Source: Cacconaster sp964598495
Lineage (GTDB): Bacteria > Bacteroidota > Bacteroidia > Bacteroidales > UBA932
Direction: 5' to 3'
Length of the DNA: 27,547 nt
NCBI GenBank assembly: GCA_964598495.1
Contig: CAZRBY010000024.1
Location: 1-27,547 of the forward strand
Shown here: positions 14,374 through 22,704 of the stretch, one piece after another
How positions within the stretch are numbered: position 1 is the stretch's first letter
Layout of the letters: every line of letters starts with the position of its first letter
Position numbers and translations under genes: made by a program
Notes under the pieces: generated by a model
Seen by the model: only the letters and a program-made list of their open reading frames with translations
The model's database searches: none
Told to the model about the DNA's origin: nothing

Positions 14374-16725
14374 CTACTCATAGCGCAGCGCCTCTACCGG
14401 ATTCCTGCTTGCGGCTCTCCAGCTTTGCCAGCTGACGGTCAGAAGTGCGACTATAAGGGCGATTAGGCCGGCCAGGGCGAAGATCCACCAGCTTAGGGCG
14501 GTTTTATAGGCGAAGTTTTCGAGCCATTTTGAGATGGCGTAGTAGGTGAGTGGCACTGCAATAATGAATGCTACAACTACCCAAATCACAAATCGGCGGT
14601 TGAGTAAAGCGAGGATTTCCGAAATGGTGGCACCATTGATTTTGCGGATACCGATTTCTTTTGTTCTATGCTGAATGATTTGCATTGACAGGCCGTACAG
14701 TCCGAGCATTGAGATGAATATGGCGAGAATGGACATAATGGTCAGAAGCTTTCGTGTACGGATTTCGCGAGTATAATTTGCCTGAAGATCTTTATCCACG
14801 AAACTGTAACTGAATGGCAGGTCGGGTTCGATTCGTTTCCAAACAGCTTCCATTTCAGCAATGTTTTTTTGCAAATCTCCGGGATGCAGACGCACTATAA
14901 AGTACCACAATTCGGGAAAGAGGAAATAAAATGCAGGAAAACTTTCGTTTTGTAATGAGATGTTTTGAATATCCTCAATTACACCGCATATTTCGCAATC
15001 AAGTCCGGTAAAGTAGCTTGTCACCTTCATCCCAATGGGATTTTCGACATTCATCTTTTTCCAACACTGCTCATTTATGACGATTTTTGAAGTGTCTGTT
15101 GGCGAATAGGCTTCGCCCAAAATGAACTTTGTCTTCATTACATCGAAAAAATCACCGTCTGTTGGAGCTATCCTCAAATTGAGTTGCTGTTTTCCGCCGG
15201 CATCTTCATAAGCGATAGCTGTTCCATTATTCAATATATGTCCCGGCGTATTCATCGTGCCTGTCACTCCCGAAACAAAGGGTAACTTTTCCAACTCTTG
15301 CTTATAAAGTGCATACCGGTCAGCTGTTGTTTTCTTGGTCGGGGGATTCATTATTGTTACCAGATTCTCTTTATCGAACCCCAATTTTTTATTTAACATC
15401 AGATCAAACTGCTTATTTATGCCTATAACTCCGATAATCAGGCAGATGCTGATAGCAATTTGCACAATGGTAAGTGTTTGCGCCAGGGAGATTTTACCTC
15501 GCTTGGGCAATATTCTTCCCTTACCCTTGATGGTTGCAGAGGGAGTTATTCGCATTTGATGTCTCCATTGCACCAATACAGGCAGTAAAATAGTGGTTAC
15601 GGCTATGGCGATGAGTGCTACCCAAAGCAGAGGGTTGGCAAGGCTGAACTCCGTATTGACCCCCATCAGGTTGCTGAAATAGGGAAGAAGCGCCGAGGTC
15701 AAAATGAGGGCTATAACTACACATAGAGTAACAAGAATAGTGGTTTCAGTGAGTAGGTAGCCAAAAATATCATTAGCTCCGGCTCCCATTATTTTCTGCA
15801 TTCCTGTGTTGAAGTTACGCTTGTTGCGGAGTGCCACGGAAAGATTGATGAAATTAAACAGGGCAATAAGCAATACCAAAGCGGCGACAATCATAAAAAG
15901 TTGCACCACTTTTTCGTCAGAACGCTCAAGGGTGTCCCAGGTGGTATCTGAAGAACGCAAATGTATGTCGGTCAATGGTTGAAATGCATAAGTTCCGGAA
16001 TAATCTTCAAAATAAGCCTTTTTAGCCTCTGCCTCTATTTTTTGAGCTATCTCTACCTTGTCGGCATTTTCCGGCAAGCGGAAAAAGAACGAGGTAGATT
16101 GGTTGTTCATCGATGTATATTGGTAATAATCGGTTGTTTCTTGAGCATGAATGTTCAGAACAATGTTAGGACGATAGTTGGCCGTAATTGGAACATCTTC
16201 ATATACACCGGTTATTGTGAAATCGTGATTATTGCGGTAGCGGATGGTTTTACCAATCGCCGATGTACCGGGGAACAATTTCTCAGCTTCGCTTTTTGAA
16301 ATTGCAGCAGAAAAAGCATCGGTCAATGGAGCGTTGCCACCTTCGATCATTCGGATGTTGAACATCGGAAAAAATGCGTTGGTAGAGTGCATCACTCTTT
16401 CCGAAAAAATCTGCTCATTATCAATAGTGAAATAGCCCGTGGAATAAAGTTGCAGCATCAGACCCTCATTAAGTTCGGGAATGGCGGCAGTCAATTTGTC
16501 GAAAAAGACAATCGGATGAATCGGGTCGCGTTCTCCCTTATGAACATTCAGTAGGCGATACACATTTTTCGCATCGGGGTTATGCTTCTCGAAAGAGTAT
16601 TCATACTGCACATAGAGGGCAATAATCAAACAGACAGCCAGGCTCAACGACAAACCAATAGCATTGATAAGCGTCCCCGTACGCTGACCCAATAAATTCC
16701 TTACAGCAAGTTTTAATTTATACAT
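14374..16725 (-). CDS. FtsX-like ABC transporter permease (MacB-type, double form), third of three
   Basis: A 783-residue inner-membrane permease with about eight helices in a 1+3+1+3 order: helix near residues 19-41, a large extracytoplasmic MacB_PCD-like domain (about 45-280), three FtsX helices, one helix near 430 (LAQTLTIVQIAISICLIIG), a second extracytoplasmic domain and three C-terminal FtsX helices. The conserved FtsX motif KEIGIRKINGATISEIL is present before the penultimate helix. This doubled 750-800-residue form is typical of Bacteroidota. The substrate is unknown; MacB relatives move peptides, lipoproteins or toxins. Its last roughly 160 bp are near-identical to those of the preceding permease gene, although the rest differs strongly. 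It stops with TAG. Confidence 0.92.
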   Translation of the reverse strand: MYKLKLAVRNLLGQRTGTLINAIGLSLSLAVCLIIALYVQYEYSFEKHNPDAKNVYRLLNVHKGERDPIHPIVFFDKLTAAIPELNEGLMLQLYSTGYFTIDNEQIFSERVMHSTNAFFPMFNIRMIEGGNAPLTDAFSAAISKSEAEKLFPGTSAIGKTIRYRNNHDFTITGVYEDVPITANYRPNIVLNIHAQETTDYYQYTSMNNQSTSFFFRLPENADKVEIAQKIEAEAKKAYFEDYSGTYAFQPLTDIHLRSSDTTWDTLERSDEKVVQLFMIVAALVLLIALFNFINLSVALRNKRNFNTGMQKIMGAGANDIFGYLLTETTILVTLCVVIALILTSALLPYFSNLMGVNTEFSLANPLLWVALIAIAVTTILLPVLVQWRHQMRITPSATIKGKGRILPKRGKISLAQTLTIVQIAISICLIIGVIGINKQFDLMLNKKLGFDKENLVTIMNPPTKKTTADRYALYKQELEKLPFVSGVTGTMNTPGHILNNGTAIAYEDAGGKQQLNLRIAPTDGDFFDVMKTKFILGEAYSPTDTSKIVINEQCWKKMNVENPIGMKVTSYFTGLDCEICGVIEDIQNISLQNESFPAFYFLFPELWYFIVRLHPGDLQKNIAEMEAVWKRIEPDLPFSYSFVDKDLQANYTREIRTRKLLTIMSILAIFISMLGLYGLSMQIIQHRTKEIGIRKINGATISEILALLNRRFVIWVVVAFIIAVPLTYYAISKWLENFAYKTALSWWIFALAGLIALIVALLTVSWQSWRAASRNPVEALRYE

Positions 16726-16891
16726 GATTTTGTTCTTTGCTTTTAGCCGTTAGCCGTTGGCTGTTGGCTGTTGGCTTTTTGTTTTGCTAATAATTGTTAT
16801 GTAAATAATTATCTTATTTCTATCCTCCATCATATTACTTCACCATCCTACCTGCTAACGGCTAATGGCCAATGGCCAATAGCCAATCAAT
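16726..16891 (-). repeat. permease-spacer repeat, copy 2
   Basis: The 166-bp spacer is the longest of the three copies because the heptamer arm has five units (TTAGCCG TTAGCCG TTGGCTG TTGGCTG TTGGCTT) in place of four. The core and the GGCCAAT arm equal copy 1. On the minus strand 16750-16833 holds the same 27-codon frame; the extra heptamer does not change its length because the stop comes early in the arm. Confidence 0.9.
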
Positions 16892-19270
16892 CTACTCATA
16901 GCGCAGCGCCTCTACCGGATTCCTGCTTGCGGCTCTCCAGCTTTGCCAGCTGACGGTCAGAAGTGCGACTATAAGGGCGATTAGGCCGGCCAGAACAAAG
17001 ATCCACCAGCTTAGGGCGGTTTTGTAGGCGAAGTTTTCGAGCCATTTATTCATGGCGAGGTAGGCCAACGGAGTTGCGACGACAAAAGCGATCACAATCC
17101 ATTTTACAAAACTCTTGTTAAGCAATGCCAATATTTCGCCGACGGTAGCGCCATTGATTTTTCGGATGCCGATTTCTTTAGTTCTATATTGGGATGTGAA
17201 AATGGAGAGTCCCAGAATTCCCAACACGGATATTATGAGCGAGAGCATACTGAAAAGCGAGATCATACCTACCTGACGGTCTTCTTTCGCGTATAGCAGA
17301 TTGAGTTTATCATCGAGGAAATAGTGTCTCATAGGCTCTTCAGGGCTTAGTTTGTCATATACATTCTTAATATAATCGACTGCAGCCTTTGTGTCTTCCC
17401 CGGTTAGCTTTACATTTACCCATGACATTAGGACAAAGGTGCCTGGATGATATCTGAATACGAAGGGGTCAACATTTTCGCGTAGCGACGTGAAGTTGAA
17501 GTCTTCAACTACTCCTACCACCTGGAAGGGCATCGGATTTCCTGCGTTATCGTATCTCATTAGAGTTGAACCGAGTTCCAATCCGAATTTCTTTTTAGCA
17601 GCTTCGTTTATTATTATGCTGGAAAACTCGGCCTCACTCTCTTTTATAAAACTACGTCCTTCCAACATGTTGAAATTCATCATATCCAGATAATCTCTTT
17701 CCACAAACCAGAGCCAGGTTTGAATGAATTCATCATTGTGGCGAAAACCCTCCATATTTGACGGGATTCCGGGAATGCCACTCGACAAAGAGACACTTTC
17801 TACCATAGGATTCTGCAGCAAATCGGATTTAAACGCATCTATATTGCTCAATAAATCAGCGGTAGGATAGATTACCATTACATCCTCCTTATCGAACCCC
17901 AACGATGTATTTTTCATATAATCAACCTGCTTGACAGTAAGCACCGACACTGCAATGAGCAGAATAGTCGCTGTAAATTGTACTACCGTAAGCCAACCGC
18001 GGGAAGTCTGACGGGCTATTGAGTGGCGTTTTTTGACGGCATCCATAGGTGCAACTTTAATGCTGCTGAAAGCGGGGAATAATGCTCCTATAATACCGAC
18101 GGCCATTGCAACGCCAAATAGTATAAACAACACAGGTATTGCTGCTTCAAAATCCAATAAATACTCAAATAGCTTAATTCCAAATTGATTGTTTATAGCG
18201 CTGGCAATAAATAACGCAACAATAAAGGATAGAGCTGAGACCAATACGCTTTCCAAAACAGTTGTTATGACAACCATACGGCGGCTATTTCCCAGAATAC
18301 GCGTCACTGCAATATTTTTCATGCGCTTTGGCAGCGTTGCAGTGGCAAAATTCACATAGTTCAGGAGAGCTATGATCAGAATAAATATGCCTACTGCAAA
18401 GAGTGTGTTTACTGAAGATTTGTTGTTTGTATTAAATAAGGGATTCTCGGCAACATCTTTAGCGAAACGAAGATCCGTCAGCGTACGAGCTATAATTGTG
18501 GTTTTTTCGTTGTCTTTATTATAGAAATTATACTTTTCTTTTAAAATATCTATTTCGTTGATGCGCGTTTGAAACTCCGATGCTGATGTGCCGGACTTCA
18601 CTTTGACGAATTCGGGGAAATTGACTACTCCCCATGTTTTGTATGAATCTGCAACCCAGCCGGTTGTGGGGAATGAGAGAATAACGGGTTCATTGAAAAC
18701 CGAGTTTTTCTGCGGAGTGCGAAAAACGGCAGTTACCGAATACTCTTCGCCATTGGTTTTGAACGTTTTGCCTAATACATTATGCGTTCCCCAAAGCTTC
18801 TCCGCAAATGTTTCTGAAACCATAGCTGTATTCGGTTCAGCAAGTGGATTCGCACCATTTGAGTTAATGAAATCAAATGTAAATACCTCTGTCAAATATT
18901 TATCGGCAATGGCGTAGTCTTCGTAGCTTCTTTGTTTTGTGCCGTTAACTTCCCACTCGAAAAGAATTTCACCCCATTTTCCCCATGGCATGTATGTGGT
19001 TGTGGCTACAACTTCCGGAAGCTGTTCGGCAATAACATCTTTGGTCTGCCCAACCATATAAACAGAAGTTTTCTCTTTACCCGGTGACTTTATTTCGAGT
19101 CTATAGATATTCTCTGCATCTTCATGATAGCTGTCGAAGTTATACTCCGTCCATACATACAGCATAATAAGTATAAAAGCACTAAATGCCGTAATCAACC
19201 CTATGAAATTGAATATCGTAGAGATCTTCGACCCCTTCAGATTTTTGTATATTAACTTCAGTGTATTCAT
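16892..19270 (-). CDS. FtsX-like ABC transporter permease (MacB-type, double form), second of three
   Basis: A 792-residue paralogue with the same 1+3+1+3 helix plan. The first helix is FNFIGLITAFSAFILIMLYVW, the middle helix is GWLTVVQFTATILLIAVSVL, and the FtsX motif is KEIGIRKINGATVGEILALLNKSF. The two extracytoplasmic domains are of MacB_PCD size but differ in sequence from those of its neighbours, so the three permeases probably do not simply replace each other. The C-terminal segment from FAYKTALSWWIF onward is almost the same as in the other two. Repeat spacers lie on both sides. It stops with TAG. With two ATPases and three permeases in one operon, several transporter combinations are possible. 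Confidence 0.92.
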   Translation of the reverse strand: MNTLKLIYKNLKGSKISTIFNFIGLITAFSAFILIMLYVWTEYNFDSYHEDAENIYRLEIKSPGKEKTSVYMVGQTKDVIAEQLPEVVATTTYMPWGKWGEILFEWEVNGTKQRSYEDYAIADKYLTEVFTFDFINSNGANPLAEPNTAMVSETFAEKLWGTHNVLGKTFKTNGEEYSVTAVFRTPQKNSVFNEPVILSFPTTGWVADSYKTWGVVNFPEFVKVKSGTSASEFQTRINEIDILKEKYNFYNKDNEKTTIIARTLTDLRFAKDVAENPLFNTNNKSSVNTLFAVGIFILIIALLNYVNFATATLPKRMKNIAVTRILGNSRRMVVITTVLESVLVSALSFIVALFIASAINNQFGIKLFEYLLDFEAAIPVLFILFGVAMAVGIIGALFPAFSSIKVAPMDAVKKRHSIARQTSRGWLTVVQFTATILLIAVSVLTVKQVDYMKNTSLGFDKEDVMVIYPTADLLSNIDAFKSDLLQNPMVESVSLSSGIPGIPSNMEGFRHNDEFIQTWLWFVERDYLDMMNFNMLEGRSFIKESEAEFSSIIINEAAKKKFGLELGSTLMRYDNAGNPMPFQVVGVVEDFNFTSLRENVDPFVFRYHPGTFVLMSWVNVKLTGEDTKAAVDYIKNVYDKLSPEEPMRHYFLDDKLNLLYAKEDRQVGMISLFSMLSLIISVLGILGLSIFTSQYRTKEIGIRKINGATVGEILALLNKSFVKWIVIAFVVATPLAYLAMNKWLENFAYKTALSWWIFVLAGLIALIVALLTVSWQSWRAASRNPVEALRYE

Positions 19271-19427
19271 TTTGTTCTTTTGCTTTTAGCCGTTAGCCGT
19301 TGGCTGTTGGCTTTTTGTTTTGCTAATAATTGTTATGTAAATAATTATCTTATTTCTATCCTCCATCATATTACTTCACCATCATACCTGCTAACGGCTA
19401 ATGGCCAACAGCCAATAGCCATTCAAA
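19271..19427 (-). repeat. permease-spacer repeat, copy 3
   Basis: The 157-bp spacer has four heptamers (TTAGCCG TTAGCCG TTGGCTG TTGGCTT), the same core with one change (CACCATCATACC for CACCATCCTACC) and a variant second arm (GGCCAACAGCCAATAGCCA). It is the most diverged copy. The minus-strand 27-codon frame is at 19286-19369. Confidence 0.9.
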
Positions 19428-21743
19428 CTACTCATAGCGCAGCGCCTCCACCGGATTCCTGCTTGCTGCTCTCCAGCTTTGCCAGCTTACGGTCAGGAGC
19501 GCCACTAGAAGGGCGATTAGGCCGGCCAGGGCGAATATCCACCAGCTTAATTCCGTTCTGTATGCAAATCCTTGAAGCCAGCGCGACATAGCATAATAAG
19601 CGACGGGTGTTGCTATAACCATCGAAACCAAAACTTTAATGAAAAAACTTTTATTGAGCATTTTTACCACCTCTGCGATGCTCGCACCGTGTATCTTGCG
19701 GATACCGATTTCTTTCACCCGTCGCTCGGTTATCTGTATTATTTGTGCCAACATTCCCAAACAAGTAATTATAAAGGCCACAATGGAGAAGAGACTGAGC
19801 GCTTTTGCGGCAAGCTCTTCTTTTTTGTAAAGTTGGTTGTAATATTCGTTGTAGAATTGAAATTCAAGTGGTTCTTCAATCCCTATCTCTTTCCATGTTT
19901 TCTCCATTTGAGCAAGCTGTTCGCCGAATTTTCCGGGTAAGAGACGCACATTCAGCGCGTTGTAATAAGATTCGGAATAGAGGAAAGCTACGGGACCGAT
20001 CAGGCTATGCATAGAATTATACTGGAACTCATTTACCACTCCGATTACATCTCTATCCCAGAGTTTACGTCCCTCGAAATTATCCCATCCCAGCTCTTTA
20101 AGCGTGGTTTCCGTAATAAGCATTGCACTGCCCATATCCCCTTCCGTTCCGTTTCTGCCTTGCAAAAGTTCTATCTGAAAAGTTCCGAGAAAATCGGCAT
20201 CCACACGCATTGTATTGATCAGCACTTCATTATTATCAGCACCTTTAGTCCCGCTACGTGACCATCCCATTCCGGGAGAATGTGAAGTAAGAGTTAGATC
20301 TGTAATAAATGGAAGTTTGGAAAATGCCTCTTTAATTACGGAAGCATTAATGTTGCTATAATCATTGGGCAGCGTAATGCGCAATAATTGTTCGGTTTTG
20401 AAGCCGTAGTTGGCCGTTTTTACGTAATCCAACTGCTTGCTTATCAGCAGCAGACTCGATAATAAACCTATAGAGATAGCCAGCTGTGCCACCGTCATTA
20501 TCCTGGACAACGAACTGGCTTTAAAGCGTTTTTGTGATTTGCCCAGCAGTGAGGTGATATTTGATTTCCAAATAAGACTTACCGGGAACCAGGCTGACAA
20601 CAAAATTATTAGCACCAAACCGACAACTGCAATTGCGAGCATTGAAGGTTTTAATAACCATATAATATTGAGATCTACTTGGAAGAGTTGTTCCGCCAGC
20701 GGTAGCGCTATACTTGTAAAAATAATGGCGAGTATTAAGGAGATAAATATCGATAGACCCACCTCCACCAGATAATAGCGGAATATCTGACCCTTTCCTG
20801 CGCCGGTTGCCATACGGATACCCATCTGTTTAAGCGTTTGTAATTGCTTGGAAATGGTATAGTTTATATAGTTGAAAAGTGACATAAAGAGTGTGAGCAA
20901 GGCTATGGTAATGAAAATCCACACCATTTTCCTGTTTCCTGCCTTGTGGGTAGCCATTTCGCTTGGTTCTGAATAATAGATCTCCTTCACAGGTTGAAGC
21001 ATTACGCTTTTTATCTTGGTCCGGTTTTCCGGAAAATGGTCGTTCAGCTTTTGAGTAAATGCCTCTATATCAGTTCCTTTTTTTACTCTCACATAGATTT
21101 CTCTTATCAGATAACAATCATTGTTAATGCAATTTTGCGCAAAACCTATTTCAGTATAGTCGTCATTCAGGTAGATATCTGCGCCGAAAGTGGCGGCAGA
21201 GGGAATGTCTTCGGCAATTGCACTCACAATGAAGTCAATTCCGAAAAAGCTTAAAGGTTCGCCAACTATATTGTAATGCCCGAAAACCTTCTCGGCAGCC
21301 GATCTGGAGAGTATGGCCGAATTTTTCTGTGCAAACGGCCTGTCGGTCGAGGAGAAAAGAATATCGATACCTGCAAAAGCGAAGAAATCGTTGTTAGTGC
21401 TCATCATCTCGTGAGCGACCGTATATCTGTCTCCCACTTTAATGTTGATGTTCATATCCTCACCTGAAAAGTAAACCATTGGTATTATCTCCTCTATCTC
21501 AGGGAATTGGTCTTTGAGGGCAGGTAGGATGGCATGATCGAAAAGCACTACATTCTTAGTAGAGTCCCTCAATCTGTAGGTTCTATCCGCACTTGGAAAA
21601 AACGAGTTTACGCTGCTCTCACGATAGACATAGAGTGCGATAATTATACAAACGGTAAATCCGATTGCAAAACCGAATATATTGAAAGCCGAAAAGAGTT
21701 TATTCTTCTGCAAACTCCTAAAAGCTTGTTTTAAATGAATCAT
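19428..21743 (-). CDS. FtsX-like ABC transporter permease (MacB-type, double form), first of three
   Basis: A 771-residue paralogue. ATG 21743 (MIHLKQAFRSLQKNKLFSAF) is preferred; the in-frame codon before it is GTG at 21746. The helix plan is as in the other two: first helix FAIGFTVCIIIALYVYRE, middle helix MTVAQLAISIGLLSSLLLIS, FtsX motif KEIGIRKIHGASIAEVVKML. The extracytoplasmic domains are the most diverged of the three; an inner segment NCINNDCYL could form a disulfide. Its C-terminal 40 residues match the others with few changes. It follows the canonical ATPase gene by 36 bp and is followed by the first spacer repeat. It stops with TAG. Confidence 0.92.
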   Translation of the reverse strand: MIHLKQAFRSLQKNKLFSAFNIFGFAIGFTVCIIIALYVYRESSVNSFFPSADRTYRLRDSTKNVVLFDHAILPALKDQFPEIEEIIPMVYFSGEDMNINIKVGDRYTVAHEMMSTNNDFFAFAGIDILFSSTDRPFAQKNSAILSRSAAEKVFGHYNIVGEPLSFFGIDFIVSAIAEDIPSAATFGADIYLNDDYTEIGFAQNCINNDCYLIREIYVRVKKGTDIEAFTQKLNDHFPENRTKIKSVMLQPVKEIYYSEPSEMATHKAGNRKMVWIFITIALLTLFMSLFNYINYTISKQLQTLKQMGIRMATGAGKGQIFRYYLVEVGLSIFISLILAIIFTSIALPLAEQLFQVDLNIIWLLKPSMLAIAVVGLVLIILLSAWFPVSLIWKSNITSLLGKSQKRFKASSLSRIMTVAQLAISIGLLSSLLLISKQLDYVKTANYGFKTEQLLRITLPNDYSNINASVIKEAFSKLPFITDLTLTSHSPGMGWSRSGTKGADNNEVLINTMRVDADFLGTFQIELLQGRNGTEGDMGSAMLITETTLKELGWDNFEGRKLWDRDVIGVVNEFQYNSMHSLIGPVAFLYSESYYNALNVRLLPGKFGEQLAQMEKTWKEIGIEEPLEFQFYNEYYNQLYKKEELAAKALSLFSIVAFIITCLGMLAQIIQITERRVKEIGIRKIHGASIAEVVKMLNKSFFIKVLVSMVIATPVAYYAMSRWLQGFAYRTELSWWIFALAGLIALLVALLTVSWQSWRAASRNPVEALRYE

Positions 21744-21763
21744 CACTAATTATTATTTTTTTT

Positions 21764-21782
21764 ACTCAATACTCAATACTCA
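21764..21782. repeat. short tandem 7-bp repeat at the ATPase-permease junction
   Basis: ACTCAAT ACTCAAT ACTCA overlaps the stop codon of the ATPase gene (TGA, 21780-21782 on the minus strand). The unit differs from that of the permease spacers but has the same 7-bp period. Confidence 0.7.
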
Positions 21783-22457
21783 GAACTCCGGACTTTCCTC
21801 CACTACTTTTCCGTCGAACAAGTGAATCGTGCGATGTGCGAAGCCTGCGTCGTGCTGGGAGTGTGTTACCATGATTATGGTGGTGCCTTCGCGGTTGAGT
21901 TCGCTGAGCAGATCCATCACTTCGCGTCCGTTTTTGGAGTCGAGGTTACCTGTAGGCTCGTCGGCAAGAATAAGTTTGGGGTTTGCTACCACGGCCCTGG
22001 CGATGGCCACGCGCTGCTGCTGTCCGCCTGAAAGCTGTTGAGGAAAATGTTTTTCGCGATGTCCGATATTCATGCGTCTGAGCACCTCTTTCACCATCTC
22101 TTTGCGTTTTGCAGAGGGAATTTTAAGGTAGGTGAGGGGGAGTTCCACATTTTCAAAGACATTCAGCTCGTCAATCAGGTTGAAGCTTTGGAAGACGAAT
22201 CCGATATTTTCTCTTCGCAAATGTGTGCGCTGGCTCTCTTTATGGTGTCCTACCTCTTCGTCGTTGAAGTAATAATTTCCGCCGGTAGGATTGTCAAGCA
22301 AGCCGAGAATATTTAAAAGTGTTGATTTTCCGCATCCTGAGGGGCCCATTATGGCAACAAACTCACCATCATTCACCTGGATATCCACATCGAGGAGTGC
22401 TGTTGTTTCCACCTCTTCGGTGCGAAATACCTTTGTCAATTTTTCTGTACGTATCAT
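21780..22457 (-). CDS. ABC transporter ATP-binding protein (MacB/LolD type), canonical
   Basis: A 225-residue ATPase, first of the minus-strand operon. Walker A is GPSGCGKST, the Q-loop is VFQSFNLI, the signature LSGGQQQRVAIARA, Walker B LILADEP, the D-loop NLDS and the H-loop VTHS, all canonical. It should energise the FtsX-like permeases encoded downstream (MacB-type ATPases work by a mechanical stroke across the membrane rather than by a transport channel). No MacA-like adaptor or TolC-like gene is found in the window, so outer-membrane partners, if any, lie elsewhere. It is divergent from the NtrC-type regulator, with 247 bp between. Confidence 0.95.
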   Translation of the reverse strand: MIRTEKLTKVFRTEEVETTALLDVDIQVNDGEFVAIMGPSGCGKSTLLNILGLLDNPTGGNYYFNDEEVGHHKESQRTHLRRENIGFVFQSFNLIDELNVFENVELPLTYLKIPSAKRKEMVKEVLRRMNIGHREKHFPQQLSGGQQQRVAIARAVVANPKLILADEPTGNLDSKNGREVMDLLSELNREGTTIIMVTHSQHDAGFAHRTIHLFDGKVVEESPEF

Positions 22458-22515
22458 AATCGTTTATAAATGTTTATTTTGTTTTATTCGTATTAAAAGT
22501 TAAAAATCGGTGCGA

Positions 22516-22535
22516 GGAAATAAACCTCATGCCAA
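22516..22535 (-). promoter_or_regulatory. candidate sigma-54 promoter of the ABC operon (good -24, poor -12)
   Basis: On the minus strand TTGGCATG matches the -24 element YTGGCACG with one change. Ten bases after the GG, where GC of the -12 (TTGC) is expected, the sequence is TTTAT. The site would start transcription about 50 bp before the ATPase ATG. The adjacent sigma-54 activator gene supports it; the -12 mismatch weakens it. Confidence 0.35.
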
Positions 22536-22597
22536 AAAAAAGCAACAACAATGCCGTATTTATAATTAATTGAAAATCAATAGTTTAAATTTCAAGA

Positions 22598-22637
22598 ACA
22601 CTTTCGGAGTGTAAAAATATTAGACAGTAGAGTGTCT
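22598..22637. promoter_or_regulatory. two palindromes, candidate activator binding sites
   Basis: ACACT-TTCGG-AGTGT (22598-22612) and AGACA-GTAGAG-TGTCT (22622-22637) lie with centres 24-25 bp apart. They are roughly 70 and 95 bp upstream of the candidate -24 element on the minus strand, a normal distance for sigma-54 enhancer sites. They also lie just before the regulator promoter on the plus strand. Confidence 0.45.
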
Positions 22638-22642
22638 TATTT

Positions 22643-22673
22643 TTTGACAATTTAAAAGGATATGCTAATTTCG
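22643..22673 (+). promoter_or_regulatory. promoter of the regulator-kinase operon
   Basis: TTTG (22643-22646) and TAATTTCG (22666-22673) are 19 bp apart; the -7 has one change from TAnnTTTG. The start codon lies 31 bp after it. Confidence 0.55.
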
Positions 22674-22704
22674 TCCCTTATTCTTTATTGAAAATCTTCC
22701 AAAA

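Noticed and set aside
14220..19427. Spacer repeats as a CRISPR array
   Set aside because: Only three copies, separated by 2.3-kb genes, with no short unique spacers and no cas genes.
14226..19591. Plus-strand reading frames of 60-103 codons over the spacers and permease ends (14226-14435, 16771-16953, 19280-19591)
   Set aside because: They are alike only because the underlying repeat is alike, they run antisense over the permease 3' ends, and they have no start signals.
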